Assembly: GCA_963921195.1 (NCBI GenBank)
Contig: OY992538.1
Span: forward strand, 239,065,462-239,129,461
Direction: 5' to 3'
From: Pegoplata infirma
Taxonomy: Eukaryota > Arthropoda > Insecta > Diptera > Anthomyiidae
DNA: 64,000 bases
Shown: piece by piece, positions 21,248-32,935 of the stretch
How positions within the stretch are numbered: position 1 is the first letter of the stretch
How the letters are laid out: each line of letters begins with the position of its first letter
Notes under the pieces: model-generated
What the model saw: the letters and a program-made list of their open reading frames with translations, nothing else
Database searches by the model: none
Told to the model about the DNA's origin: nothing
Translations under genes and position numbers: made by a program

Positions 21248-21556
21248 CATCAACTTTTGCAATCATCAGAACTTTTTCTTGAAAATAATCATAGTAATCT
21301 AATGATTTTACTATAGGAAAAACATCTTTCATTCTCAAAACATATCTAGGAGTTCTAAATTTCCGAAAAATCTACAGAATCAAAATTTAAAAAAAAAAAT
21401 ATGAATTTTTAACCGCTTTTGGGGGCATTCGTTTCTAGGACACCTAGACGCATGTTAAAGGGAACGCTTCAGGAATAGGTCTGGGTTTTTTTATTAAAAA
21501 AAAAAAAATCTAGGGGGGGCTTTAGCCCCCCCCAGAAAAGTTGGCTTTCTACGCCA

Positions 21557-22017
21557 ATGTGAACTGTTCAATTGACTTGATAACACCGTCCGACAAATTT
21601 AAAATTTTAGCTGTAAACACGAACCGGACCAAAAAAATAAAAAAACAAGTTAAATTCGACTTGGCCGAATCTATAAATACCCTCTACATGCACTTTTTAA
21701 AGGATAGAAAATTTTTTAATGTGAAAACAATGAACAATTTTGGTTAGAAATATTTTGTTTTGAGTAAAAAACTTTTTTTTTTTTGTAAAAAAAAATAAAA
21801 ATTACAAATTTTTTTTTGAGTGAAAATTTTTTTTCGAGTGTAAATTTATTTTTATTAAAAATGCAAATAAAGTACAAATTTCATGACTTCAAAAAAACAG
21901 AAATTTTCCTTGATCCCAGACAGTTTTCGCGTGAGAGAAAAAAAGAGAGTTGAATCAATTACAATCTCTTTACTTTGTTTTCTCTATGGAGACTTTTTAT
22001 TGTTGAAAAAAGTCTCA
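21557..22017. repeat. hairpin-repeat fragment and AT-rich spacer
   Basis: Around 21648-21690 is AACAAGTTAAATTCGACTTGG followed by CCGAATCTATAAATACCCT, an end of the dipteran TTCGRCTTGGCCGAA hairpin repeat family also seen near 15552, 35810, 36890, 50478, 50740 and 63467. The remainder is AT-rich without recognised features. Confidence 0.5.
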
Positions 22018-22895
22018 AAAGTTGAAACTTACTCAATTGGAAGAAGGTCGCAAAATCTGTGACTTTTTCTATGGGAAAAAGGTTTTAGAATCTAAGACTT
22101 TTTCTATAGGAATAAGGTCTCAAAATTTAAAAATGTTAGACTTATTCTATAGGAAAAATGTCTCAGAATCTGACACTTTTTCTTTGGGAAACAGATCCCA
22201 GAATTTTTCTATAGGAAAAAGGTCTCAAAATCTAAGACGTTTTCTTTAGAAAAAAATGTCTTTTTTATATAAGAAAAAGGTGTTAGAATCTAAGACTTTT
22301 TCTATAGGAAAAACTTCTCAGAATCTGTGACTTCTTCTTTTGGAACGGGTCTCAGAATCTAAGACTTTTTTCTATAGGAAAATGGTATTTGAATCAGAAT
22401 GTTATACTTTTTCTGAAGGAAAAAGTTCTTACAATCAGATACTTTTTATAAATTAAAAATTTCTCAGAATCTGTCACTTTTTCTATAGGGGAAAAGTGCC
22501 AGAATTTTATACTTTTTTTATTTAAGAAAAAGTTCTCAGAATTCTATGGGAAAAAGTCTGAGAGTCTGAGACTTTTTCCTTAGGAATAAGGTATCAGAAT
22601 CTGAGACTTTTTCTATAGAAAAAAGTTCTCAGAATTTGAAATTTTTTCTATAGGAAAAAGTCTGAGACTTTCTCTATAGAAAAAGGTCTCAGAATCTGAT
22701 TTTTTTAGTACGAACAAATCTAATAATCTGAGACCTTTTCTATAGGAAAAATATCTCAAAAATGCTTTAAAATATGTGACTTTTTCTATAGTAAAATTTC
22801 TCAGAATCTGAGACTTTTTCTGTGGAAAAAAGTTCTTAGAATCCAAAAATTTTTCTATACGAAAAATGTCTCAGAATCTGAGAAGAAGTCTTAGA
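22018..22895. repeat. minisatellite, GACTTTTTCTATAGGAAAA units
   Basis: About two dozen degenerate units of roughly 30-45 bp, each built from GACTTTTTCTATAGGAAAA plus a TCTCAGAATCT segment. The unit contains the near palindrome TTTTTCTATAGGAAAAA, so single strands can form hairpins. Short ORFs across it are artefacts of the repeat. Confidence 0.9.
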
Positions 22896-23119
22896 TTCTG
22901 AGACATTTGCCCTATAAAAAATCATTTTTATTATCTGATATTTTCTATGTAAGACGAATTTCTTCTATTGAAAAATTCTCAGATTTAGAAAAAGCAAAAA
23001 CTAATAAATTTTATGATTTTATAGCTTTCCCATCACTTTTTTTGCAAATGAAACGTATCCTGTTTTGCTCGTCCGACAAAGCATTATAATTGTTTTTCCT
23101 TTGAAGTAAAAAAAAAATT

Positions 23120-24120
23120 CCCCCCCCCCCCCCAAAGCCAAAAGCTGTACCCGCCACTGATTACCGTTTAGATAAGTTTCGGTACTTTGGATGACTTTGA
23201 ACGTGTTTAACTTGCACCGCTAGCGGAAAAAAGTTTGTGTTATCGCTATGGTCTATGCGAGGTGTCAATCGGACACCGCCAACCTAACCTAACCTAGGTG
23301 TTTAAAATTTTTCACGTGAAAAACTACTTAGCTTTTTTTTTTTTTTTTGGATTTGATGTGGCACTAAACCTATAGATTTCAAGTCTATAGTTTTGTTCAG
23401 GCCTGTTGGACCAGCTCAATGGCTGACATAACCAGGTTATTCAAAAAAAAATACGTCCAATCGTATTTTGTTAATATGTATGTATATATTTAAAAGTTGG
23501 CATACGTGCAAAATGCAACACCAGGTTAAAGTGACAATAGATTAGCAACCACGAAGAATAACGGGATATCCCGTTATTGATGATGACGCCACGCTAAAGC
23601 CTAGACACTCAAGTTGGCTTTGCACACAAAAAACGACCATTGCCTTTGCAATGGAGGCAGTGAAACAATGCTCCCAAGTGCCAATAGACATATAATCAGA
23701 CCACAAGTGTCCGACGCAATGCCGAGTGAACCAGCAGGCTCAACAAAAAAACACGCGGTACAGTTTTGTCTTTAACTTAAATCAACTACAACGCCGCAGC
23801 TTACACGTCCTTAATCATTGACTGACCGATTACAACTGACTACTTAGCTTTACGCTACAAAAGTTGATTAGCGCTCTCTCAACATGTTAGCTTAAATGTC
23901 AATGATGAGACGATGATTGAGGAGCAGTTGAGTAGCAGCTTTGTCGTTTAAACGCGACCATTATATATTTTTAAATCCGTTTTTAAGACGCTGCAGTGAT
24001 GTCAGGGAACTTAAATGTTTTATTAAATTATTCTTTATAATATCTGTTTGCATGCATAATGCACTAAATAAAATGTCCGAATTCGTGTTACAAATATGTT
24101 TTTACTTTTACACTGTTATA
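23120..24120. other. unassigned spacer with a poly-C run and a 22-bp palindrome
   Basis: It begins with a run of about 15 C at 23120-23134. A perfect 22-bp palindrome centred on GGGATATCCC lies at 23557-23578. Three copies of AACCT occur at 23281-23295. No coding sequence was recognised. Confidence 0.45.
23557..23578. repeat. perfect 22-bp palindrome
   Basis: AATAACGGGAT followed by its exact complement ATCCCGTTATT with no spacer. Its function is unknown. Confidence 0.85.
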
Positions 24121-24123
24121 TGG

Positions 24124-24256
24124 AGTTCACACTAGCGACTTTAAACAAGTTGTTTAACAAAACACCAGTAACAGAATAAAAACGTAATGGATACAGAACA
24201 AAGACTTTTTTAAACATCTCACTTTTAAACACTTCAAAACAGCAAGTGTGAACGCC
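24124..24256. mobile_element. short TIR element, GTTCACACTAGC ends
   Basis: GTTCACACTAGC at the left and GCAAGTGTGAAC at the right are near-perfect inverted repeats about 130 bp apart. The size fits a MITE; no certain target duplication was seen. Confidence 0.55.
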
Positions 24257-24428
24257 GTATTAAGAATTTTTTATTTTAACTATTGTTGTCTGATGTATTG
24301 TCGGGCGATTTAATTTTATACTTATGCTAATGTCACTTGTTCAAACATTTGTCGCGTTATAGAAAGAACTTTCTCTGTTCATCACCCAGGAGGAAATAAC
24401 TAATAATTGTAAATATGTATGTAAATGT

Positions 24429-25382
24429 ATTAGCTTGTCCCGAAAATGGCGTCTTTTTGGAGTTTTACCTGGTAATAGCAAAAAGATGATGCGTATTGCA
24501 AAAGAGCTGATAATGGGAAAAATAATTGAAAAAAAATTGGAGTCTGGCTTTGCCTCCCTACAACCGGTTTAGGCTCACAATCATAGTGTATTTTGTCAAA
24601 AAAAATATATTTTTTGTTTTGACAGCTTTTGGTGTCAAAATTCGCGGAATGTTGAATACATTAACAGAAAAATATTTAAAAAATTTTCTTGGTATAATTT
24701 TGGTCACTGGTGATTTTAAGAAAATAAAAACGAAGTTTTGGATAATATTGAACTTTAAATTTTCACATTGACCCGGATACTACTCAAGCAAGTTCAAAAG
24801 GGTACTTAAAATCTTCCATGTTCTTTTAGTATATTTAGTGCATTTTGTCAAAAAAAATACTGTTTGTTTTTACAGGTTTTGGTGTCAAAATTCGCGGGAT
24901 GGTGAGTACATTAAGGGAAAAATATTTAAAAAGTTTTCTTGGAATAATTTTGGTCCACCAGTGCATTTTAAGAAAATAAATTCGATGTTTTTGATAATAT
25001 TGAACTTTAAATTTTCACATGGACCCGGATATTACTCAAGCAAGTTCAAAAGGGTACTTTAAATCTTCTATGTTCTTTAAGTACCATTTTAAACTACTTA
25101 AAAATAAAAAGTCGAAAAAAATATGTTTTTTCTTGTTTTTGCAGCAAAAATTTTATAAGTGAATTAAATTTTATCATGCAAATATTTTTCCCTTAATGTA
25201 CTCCACATTCCGCAAATTTTGACACCGAGTGCAGCTAAAACAAAAAATATTTTTTTGACAAAATACACTACGAATGCGAACTATAACCGGTTGTAGGGAG
25301 ACAAAGACGGACTTCGTCAGCTCTCGAAAGAGCATCGTTTTTTAGCTAATACATTAAATTTTATTTTTCGGGATAGGCTAAT
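24429..25382. mobile_element. foldback element with internal direct duplication
   Basis: The ends are ATTAGCTTGTCCCGAAAA and TTTTTCGGGATAGGCTAAT. Inside, TACAACCGGTTTAGG near 24560 is inverted near 25292. A block of about 260 bp around the GGTGTCAAAATTCGCGG motif occurs twice in direct order (about 24573-24832 and 24833-25092) and a third time inverted near 25200-25270. There is no transposase ORF. Confidence 0.75.
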
Positions 25383-26085
25383 ATGTATGTATGTTTGTAT
25401 GTGTGTGTGTGTATTCATTAGAGTAGCCATAGATTAAGTTTTTATACCACTACTTTGAAATAGTGCACTCAAAATATTTTGTTAGTAAAATCAATTGTAG
25501 GGGGATGTCTCAGAGTGAATTCCCTTTGAAAATGGAAAATCTAAAAACGTTATTTCATGTAAAAAACATACTGATAACCAGGGAAACCAAAAATATACAG
25601 TAGCTTGTTTTTTCCTACGCATTGTATTGATAAATGGGTAAGGTATTTATCCGTTTCAGAAGATTTTAAGAAATCTGGCATAGATTTGTTAGAGCATAGT
25701 TTTGGATATTTTAGCCTTAAGAGCATATTTTTGCATATTTTAGGTTTAAGAGTATATTTTAGCGTATGAGCATATTTTTAGAGCATTTTTTCACTTTTAA
25801 GAGCATTTTTTTTTTAACTTTTAGAGCATTCTTTTGCAATTTTTTATAGAACAACACTTATTTCAAATTTTTTTAATTTTTTTGGGATGTTTTTTTTTTA
25901 ATTTTGTAAGTGTATTGAATTGTTTGTTTTGGTTTTGTTTCTTGTCGGTTTGAAATGTCTGGTAACTCTGCTAAAAAAAAAAAATACATTGAACAACAAT
26001 TTCAAACCCTTTCCAAAATTACGGGGTTCTGACGACTGATTACCTTTTGGCCTGTTCTTGCACTCAAAATATTTTATAGGCAAAA
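25383..26085. other. spacer with GAGCATATTTT repeats
   Basis: A (TATG)n and (TG)n run at about 25381-25412, then a cluster of GAGCATATTTT-like words at 25690-25830. The same word recurs at 28747-28790. No gene was recognised. Confidence 0.45.
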
Positions 26086-27056
26086 CAGTGTTGCCACCTC
26101 ATGTGTAATTACACATGTCATGTGTAATTTTTATTTTCATGTGTAGCCCATGTGTAATTGTTTGCATGTGTAATTCATGTGTAATTCGAAATTTTTACTT
26201 TTTTGAGTTTTTTTTTTCATAAATTCTTTTTAACAAAACGTTTAGCAGATTTTTCAGCAGAAATGGATATTTTAACGAAATTCTCTGTCATTCAGTTTTA
26301 AAAATAACAGAAATTTTTAAGTAATTTTGCTAATTCTGTTCGCTGAGCTTACAAAAATATTTTTGTGAACATTTCAGCTGACTATTTTGAAATTTTACAG
26401 AAATTGTTTTTTTTTTTTTTTTTATTTTGTGAAATTTTAACGATTATAAATGTTCAAAATTAAAAAATAGCAGACTATTTTGCTAATTTTACAAAAATAC
26501 TTAGTTATCATTAGTATTTTTCAAAATTTTGTTATTGAAAAACAGCATAACTAAAAAAAATTGACGATTTGAAAAAAAAAAAAAAAAAAATACAAGAACC
26601 TGTTTCTGTGAAATAAGCAACCTTTTCTGCCGTTTTTTGCCTTTAAAATTTAGCAACATTTTCGTTTATGTTTATGCTCAAAATTTTTTACTTAGAAAAT
26701 ACATTTAAGATGTTGAGATTTTTCATCAAGTCTGTAGATTTTTCTGCTTTTATCAGCAGGGTTTCGGTTAAAATGAGCAGATTTTCAGCTGAAGTCAATG
26801 TATTTTTTTGCTGTTTTTCAGATTTTCTTCCGATTTGACTTAGGTTATCCAGACAGAAATTTCGCGGATTACAAAATGTCCAGTTAGCTGTTAACTGTCG
26901 ATTTAACGGAGTCTTATGTCAAAACCGACTTAACAGTTATATTTTGAAAATTTACAAAAAAAATGTTATTAAACAAAAGCATGTGTAATTCGTGGTTTCA
27001 TGTGTAATTTTGGCATGATCCATGTGTAATTTACGATATTGTTGGTGGCAACACTG
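26086..27056. mobile_element. hAT-type MITE with CAGTGTTGCCACC ends
   Basis: Ends CAGTGTTGCCACC and GGTGGCAACACTG are perfect 13-bp inverted repeats, and AGGCAAAA is duplicated at 26078-26085 and 27057-27064. An 8-bp duplication with CAGTG..CACTG ends is the hAT hallmark. Subterminal zones carry repeated ATGTGTAATT words in both orientations. The 971-bp element has no transposase. Confidence 0.9.
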
Positions 27057-27064
27057 AGGCAAAA

Positions 27065-27965
27065 ACAAATGAAAAACACACTTAAAACCAGTGAATAAAC
27101 AATTGAAAACCATCCCAGTAATTATTCATTTGTTTTAACAAACATCAACATTTATTTTTTACTGTTGACAAAATTTTCTAAAATAAATAACATTAAACAT
27201 TCAAAAATTACGTTTTTTTTCACTCTTTTTTACCAACAAATTCGCAAAAAATAACCAACGAAAACATTAAAAATTAATGATAGTTCTGTTATTTTTACCA
27301 ACAAATTTCAAAAAAAAAAACCTACGAAAACAATAAAAATAAATGATTTCGTAGGTAATTTTTTACAATTTTTTATTGAAATATATTTTTTTTAAATTTT
27401 TAATAAAATTTTTGGGGAATCGATCCCGCAACCAACTACATTCTGGCCAGACACTCTACCCATCGTGCCAAAGTCACTTGATACAAACATGTTTTTATAT
27501 TTCTATAAATAATTTTTTGATTTTTTTTTTCTACAAAAAATTAACTGACTTGTGTAGGTAAAAACTAATGATATTTCATTAAAAAATACCAACAATTTAA
27601 AAAAAAAAATACTGACACAAATCATTAAAAATCAAAAGAATAATCAGTAGTTTTTACTTACAGAACAAAAATAAATGACTTTAAAAATTAAATGTTAATG
27701 AAAGTCTTTATTTTTTAGTGTGTTATTTTGGAAACAAAGGACTGAAGTAGTCATTAATAAAAATTGAACATCAAACAAATGTTTTTTCTTTTAAAAACGA
27801 CTAAACGCAAAACTTTTAAAATAAACTACAAACAGTTAATGACATAATTTTTTGAGTGTGCTTCATATCGGTATATGAATCTATGTTTTCTTTAGATCTG
27901 ATTGTGAGTGTAGGGAATATTTAGCAACTTTATAGAAAATATGAAGGCAAATATTTTTGTAGAAC
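27065..27965. other. AT-rich spacer containing a tRNA-like element
   Basis: It contains short imperfect direct repeats of ACCAACAAATTCNAAAAAA type near 27230-27320 and the tRNA-like segment at 27421-27486. Otherwise no recognised feature. Confidence 0.4.
27421..27486 (-). repeat. tRNA-like sequence, SINE candidate
   Basis: On the minus strand TGGCACGATGGGTAGAGTG resembles an A box and D arm, and about 30 bases on GGGATCGATTCCC resembles a B box (GGTTCGANTCC). No full cloverleaf with a proper acceptor stem was found, so this is more likely a tRNA-derived SINE or relic than a working tRNA. Confidence 0.45.
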
Positions 27966-28654
27966 CCCGAGTAAAAATAATCATATATAACAATATATAA
28001 CTTGATGCAAACATAATAAATCATATATGATTATGCATCGCGTGAGATATTTTCTAAATTTTTTAAATGCAGTCATATGTAGTTATATATAATTTAATCA
28101 TGATTCGTATTAAAAGGTGTACGGTAGATATAATTATATAAAATTAATTGAGGGTCAATACAAAATTTGATTTTCTGTATAATTTTATATAAAATTATAT
28201 ATAGCTTATTCTGTTCCATATAAAACTATATATGTTTCCAATTAACCAACAATTTTCTACGTTTTTTAGGCAAAGTATAAGAAACTTTTTAAAATGTTCC
28301 TAAACATTTCCTTGTTAGGGTTATGTATATCACCTATCTGGTTCGAAGCGTACCCAAACATTTTTTTGTTTTAGAAAATTATATGTTTGGTGAATGTATC
28401 GTTGACCTGTGGTGTATGTCAACTCAAACCAAAAAACACCAGGATTTTATATGTTTTTATGCAATTAGATCTAATTAGATCCACCAATATATAGAAATGT
28501 CTGGTCAAAACTCGGATGAAATCAAATCATATTTTATACAAGTTGATCTTTTTTAATGCAAAAACATCCACCATTATTCGGATCAAATTGCGTATAAATA
28601 TATATTGTATCACATATCATTATATATTGCATCATATAAAAATTTTTACTCGGG
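27966..28654. mobile_element. MITE with CCCGAGTAAAAAT ends
   Basis: CCCGAGTAAAAATAATCATAT at the left and ATATAAAAATTTTTACTCGGG at the right are inverted. The interior is rich in ATATATAA and ATATATG words. The same ends bound 15060-17184. It is 689 bp, without an ORF. Confidence 0.7.
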
Positions 28655-28759
28655 ACATATTAATCCTCTAACTACCCCACATAGCGTCATTTTTTAGGTA
28701 TATTTTGTAACAAATTGTAAAAAAACACCGTAAAAGAGGGGACATCATTTTTTTAAGAG

Positions 28760-30760
28760 CATATTTTTATTGTTTTTAGAGCATATTTTCCGTGACAAGA
28801 TATGGGATTTGTATTCCATCTTCGGTCGGATATAGCCGGTATAAATAGTGAGGAGCTCAGACGGAATGAAGTAATTATTAAACCGTTTCAAGAAACCAAG
28901 ACTTTTGAATGCTTCCTTCGACACTTGAAAAACATAATGGTTCCAACGAACATCACATTTTTTTTTTCATGCCTTAAACATCAAGAGTGTCTGATTTCGC
29001 AATAGCTATAGCTACCAATGGAAGTTTCACTTTCAATCCTATCTAGGGTTGCCATTCGTACTGTTTTAAACAGTACATGTACTGTTTTTTATAAAAAGTA
29101 CTGTTTTATGCACAGCACCTAAAACAGTACGCAAAAGTACTGTTTTTTAAAGCGTGTACTGTTTTTGTACTGTTTTTTTATACTCATCACCAAAATGTAA
29201 CATTTTTCGAAAAACTTTTCATATTTGACAAAATTTTAATTCAATTTTTAAAAAGGAGCTAAATGCAATATAATTTTATACCACACTCAAAAAGAAAAAT
29301 TATTTAAAAAGTGGAAAACTTAACTAAATTCAATATCTAAATGTTTCTAAAAAATAAGAAAAAGAAAAAACTAGAAAATGGGGAAAAATTTATTTTATTG
29401 AGTACATCTCATTTAAAGTTACGATTGCGGGCAGACCCCATTAGGTTCGGAACCCATGGGTAAGGATCGTCATAGATTTTGATTCAACATCTGTGCCCTT
29501 TTCGCTCTACCTTGCTTAGTTTTTATGATACGGGAATTTAAGGGCCCAAAAGGGTCTTTAGAATCTTAACGGGATAACTAAAAAACCATTACACGGAGGG
29601 ATTAAGACGGTCGTGTAAAGAACTACAAAAATGTATTTGTCATTTTTTTTTGTTTCGGCAATATTTTTAGAGAAATGAGGAACGCCCAAATTTTTAGATT
29701 CAAATTGAGGAGTCCATACATTGAAAGAGGACCGGAGATTCTTTATAGATTTTTAGAATCGAAAATGAACACTTTTTTTGATCTTTCTGGCTTAGTTTTT
29801 AAAATTTTTGAAACATTTTTTGAAAAAAAAAAAATTCCTTAAATTGCATAAAATTGACTAAACCTGAAGAAAAAACTTTATCAATTCTAAGAAGATAAAT
29901 ATGATGAACTAATTGGTTGCAAATTATGTCAAAAAAATTTCAAAATTTTTATTAAATTTTACTAAATTGTGAAAAAAAAAAACATTTTCCCAAAATTTAG
30001 TTAGGCCTTTGTTTGAGTGCAATAATACCGTTTTCGCGTTTGCTTTTTAAAGTCGTGTTTTAATTAAAACACTGTTTTATGGATTTTTCATATGTTTTTG
30101 ATAGTAAGATCGGTGTTTTAGTTAAGCGAAAGCATAGACTACAAAAGCTTTTCAAGTAAGATATCGCGGCAACTAAGTCAAATGCTCCAAAAAGTCAATC
30201 TCAATTTTTTTCAACACTGATAAAATATAGAATAAATTTGAGACAGTTTACCTAAAATGTTCCACCGTTCTGTTAACAACCTTTTATGCTCGTTTTGGCT
30301 GAGATCTGTTTGAAATCAGGGTAAAAGGGCTAAGTTTTTGTAGTTTGATATAAAATAAGACTTTTAAAAAAGTACTGTTTTTATTTGCAATGTACTGTTT
30401 TTTGAGACCAAATGTACTGTTATTCCATATTTCAAATCTGGTAACCCTAATCCTATCTATAGGAGAAAGAACAGAACCTTGCGTACCACTGAATTTAACC
30501 GAAACTCATCCGATGAGAACCTATCTTCAATAATGAGTAAGCTCGATATAAATCGGGAGAAACCACTACCGACACCAAACGCAATAAGCTTCGAAACGAG
30601 TGCAGCGTGCCACACACGATCGAACGATTGGAAATATCTAGAGCAACCACTTTGCTTTCACCAAATTGGTGGATAGAACGTTGAATGCAGTCCTTGGAAT
30701 TCATTTGATTGAATGGAAAAAATGAATGGTCCATAGTATCGCCGACTCTCTTTACATACG
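28760..30760 (-). pseudogene. jockey-clade reverse transcriptase remnant, interrupted
   Basis: Minus-strand reading from about 30730 gives GESKVVALDIS, then FDRVWHAALVSKL, then GTQGSVLSP, which are RT fingers and palm motifs of jockey-type non-LTR retrotransposons. Beyond the MITE at 29044-30448 the reading resumes, and near 28950-28810 it gives LGFLKRFNNYF and IRPKMEY, the typical region following the RT palm. Several frame shifts show it is dead. I describe it only as a remnant. Confidence 0.8.
29044..30448. mobile_element. hAT-type non-autonomous element with TAGGGTTGCCA ends
   Basis: Ends TAGGGTTGCCA and TGGTAACCCTA, with ATCCTATC duplicated at 29036-29043 and 30449-30456. Subterminal zones hold many GTACTGTTTT words. 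It inserted into the reverse transcriptase remnant, whose reading continues across the duplication. It is 1405 bp with no transposase. Confidence 0.9.
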
Positions 30761-30879
30761 ATGACCCTAATGAACAGTGTTGGCGATACTATGGACAAAA
30801 AATTGGCTCCGTTTTGCTCTATCTTGGTTAGTTTTTTTAAGTTCTTTATGCAATGAATGAATCGATTTTTCAAATTGAA

Positions 30880-31020
30880 TGAAAAGAAAATCGATTGCAT
30901 TCGCAAGTGAATGCATTCGATTTTTAAAAGTCGAATGAAAAAAAATCGAATGCATTCGATTTTTGAAAGTCGAATAAAAAATAAATCGAATGCATTCGAT
31001 ATTTATAAATCGAATGAGTC
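30880..31020. repeat. 40-bp tandem repeat of TCGAATGCATTCGA palindromes
   Basis: Cores at about 30908, 30946 and 30986 are spaced about 40 bp apart. The middle one is a perfect 24-bp palindrome at 30941-30964. Confidence 0.8.
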
Positions 31021-31099
31021 TAAAGTGAATTCATTCAATTCGCTAAAATGTGATTGGGAAATGCAATCACAAAATTTTCATTGAGAATGCCAAATCGAA

Positions 31100-31650
31100 T
31101 TAAGGAATGAAATCCTTTGAAGCTCTGGTATGGACTCCAAATTGGCTGGACCGATGTTAATGAAGTTTTCAGTGCTGGTGGCACTGTAGAGCCAGATTTT
31201 TGATTTTTGGTATGTGGGCAGAAGGGTGTAGCAAAATCAAATTTTCATATTGTTCCACTTATGAGTGGATGGATCGATTTTGATATTAACCAAATCAGGA
31301 ACTAAAGGCCATATTAGAGCGTAAAATGACACGCCCCTTTGTATTGAATTTGCAAATAACGCTAAAGCAGCTGAACCCATTTGTTGAGATTTTTATTAAA
31401 GATAGTACTAACCGAGGGCGAAACTATAGGTCATATTAGACCACGATTATACAAATGGGCGTAAATTGTCAAGCCCCTTTTTACTATACTGAAAAATATA
31501 ACAAAAAAATAAAATTCCGATTTGTAATACGTTTCATTTTAACAAAAAAAAAAAAAAACTGAAAAATTAAAGTTAAAAAAGAACAAACATCTTATGTCAG
31601 GGGTGGCTGGCTACCTTATTGTAAAACATGTCACAGGAAAATACATACAT
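31100..31650. other. unassigned spacer
   Basis: Positions 31139-31480 look like old interspersed repeat sequence (for example GGCCATATTAGAGCG and GGTCATATTAGACCACG, spaced about 120 bp). No coding potential was recognised. Confidence 0.35.
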
Positions 31651-32372
31651 CCCAGCAAAACTTGGATTACCAAATAAGGTATAAAATAAGGTATAGGATC
31701 TCTTATTTTATACATTGCAGCATTGATGATTTTAACAGGCGATGAGACTCAAAGTAATGCATCCACATTATCACAAAGAATACCAGTAAGGTATAAAATA
31801 AGTCATAAATTTATAACAAAGAATACGAGTAAGGTGTAAAATATATGATATTTTATAGGTTACGAGAAATGAAATAATATAGCATACCAGAACATAATAT
31901 ATAAGGTGTTACGAGTAGTGAAAAAGTAATTTTGTATTAAATTTACTCATGTGATTGTAGTAGATAAAATATGCTCGTGAGTGTGTGTCGTTAGAAATTT
32001 CCTGTCGTGAGCCCATCTCTTGTTTAAACTTATGCATTTTTTTATAAAATAATTATTTTTTATGTTATTGTAATGCATTATGCATCCAATTTTAAATAAT
32101 ACATTATTTCAAACTTTCAAATAATACATAATGTAACCAAATATAAGTCATCCATGATTTAATGTTTAGAAATAACAAATATGAAATACTTTTTTTCCAA
32201 TAATCATGCATTACGTAGCAAATTATTAGTAATGCATTATTTTTCACTTGAAAATAATACGTTGTGGAACAAATGTTTGGTAAGACATCATAAAATAATG
32301 CTACAAATAAGTTATATGCATTACCTGGTAATGTGTTATATAATCACTACCCATTACCAAAGTTTTGCTGGG
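31651..32372. mobile_element. MITE with CCCAGCAAAACTT ends
   Basis: CCCAGCAAAACTTGG and CCAAAGTTTTGCTGGG are inverted, and ATACAT flanks both sides directly. The interior has repeated AATAATGCATTA and AAGGTATAAAATAAG words. A second, truncated copy lies at 61933-62307; relatives with the same tip are at 46041-46521 and 44166-44965. It ends about 390 bp upstream of the wrapper start codon. Confidence 0.8.
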
Positions 32373-32760
32373 ATACATATGTATGTACATTAACACACGC
32401 ACACACGGCCGCGACATACAAAACTAGAATAGTGCGCATTATCTGCACATCTGCAACAAAAGCACGTCTTAATTGAATAATAATAACAACAATAAGATAC
32501 TAATAAATGCGCAGGCGAACAATTATTTTGTCTTTCTTAAGTGTTTTTTTTTTTTGTGTGTTTTTTTTAAGTGAACTAGTGAAAATGGTCACACAAAAAA
32601 AAAAAACAAGATCAAGATCTGATGGTGACTTCAAATTCAACAGTTCAAATTGAGCGCTGGTCTCAAGCGGAATTAAAATTGTTAATTTAATATAAAAAAG
32701 AAAAATATTCTAAAACAAGTTGCAGAAAGTGAAATTAAATTTTAGCTCTTCTTCAGAATC
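32373..32760 (+). promoter_or_regulatory. presumed promoter and 5' UTR of wrapper
   Basis: The only non-repeat sequence directly upstream of the ATG at 32761. It contains CA-rich sequence, several AATAATAATAA runs and no clear TATA box. The transcription start cannot be placed by eye; AATTCAACAGTT near 32635 is a weak initiator candidate. Confidence 0.35.
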
Positions 32761-32935
32761 ATGTTATTCAAAACAGTTTTTCTAAATATTTTAATATTAC
32801 CGTGGTTAAGTTCGGCAAATGAATCAAATATACTGAATAATGATGAATTGTTATACAGTCGGGACTTTTACAGTGTACCTACGACAGTGAAAACATTTGA
32901 AAATGATACTGTTTTATTACCATGTGGTTACAAGT
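32761..32935 (+). CDS. wrapper: wrapper exon 1
   Basis: Signal peptide and the first Ig1 cysteine (LLPCGYK). The donor is gtaagt and the exon ends in phase 1. Confidence 0.8.

Larger units (their letters stand above)
3620..21556. mobile_element. older TIR element split by the LTR retrotransposon
   Basis: The left end starts GGCGTAGATAGCCC followed by GGGGGGGCTTAGCCCCCCC. The right end has GGGGGGGCTTTAGCCCCCCC and then AGTTGGCTTTCTACGCC. These are inverted copies of each other. Removing the 17.2-kb retrotransposon and one TAAT leaves an element of roughly 750 bp (3620-4063 plus 21248-21556), a MITE-sized piece with terminal inverted repeats and no transposase. Its own target duplication is not clear. 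Confidence 0.6.

Noticed and set aside
22018..22895. Regular spacing considered as a CRISPR-like array
   Set aside because: Spacers are not unique, units are degenerate and the host is an animal; it is a minisatellite.
23281..23297. AACCT repeats resembling the insect TTAGG telomere repeat
   Set aside because: Only three units; too short to be telomeric, and flies do not use TTAGG telomeres.
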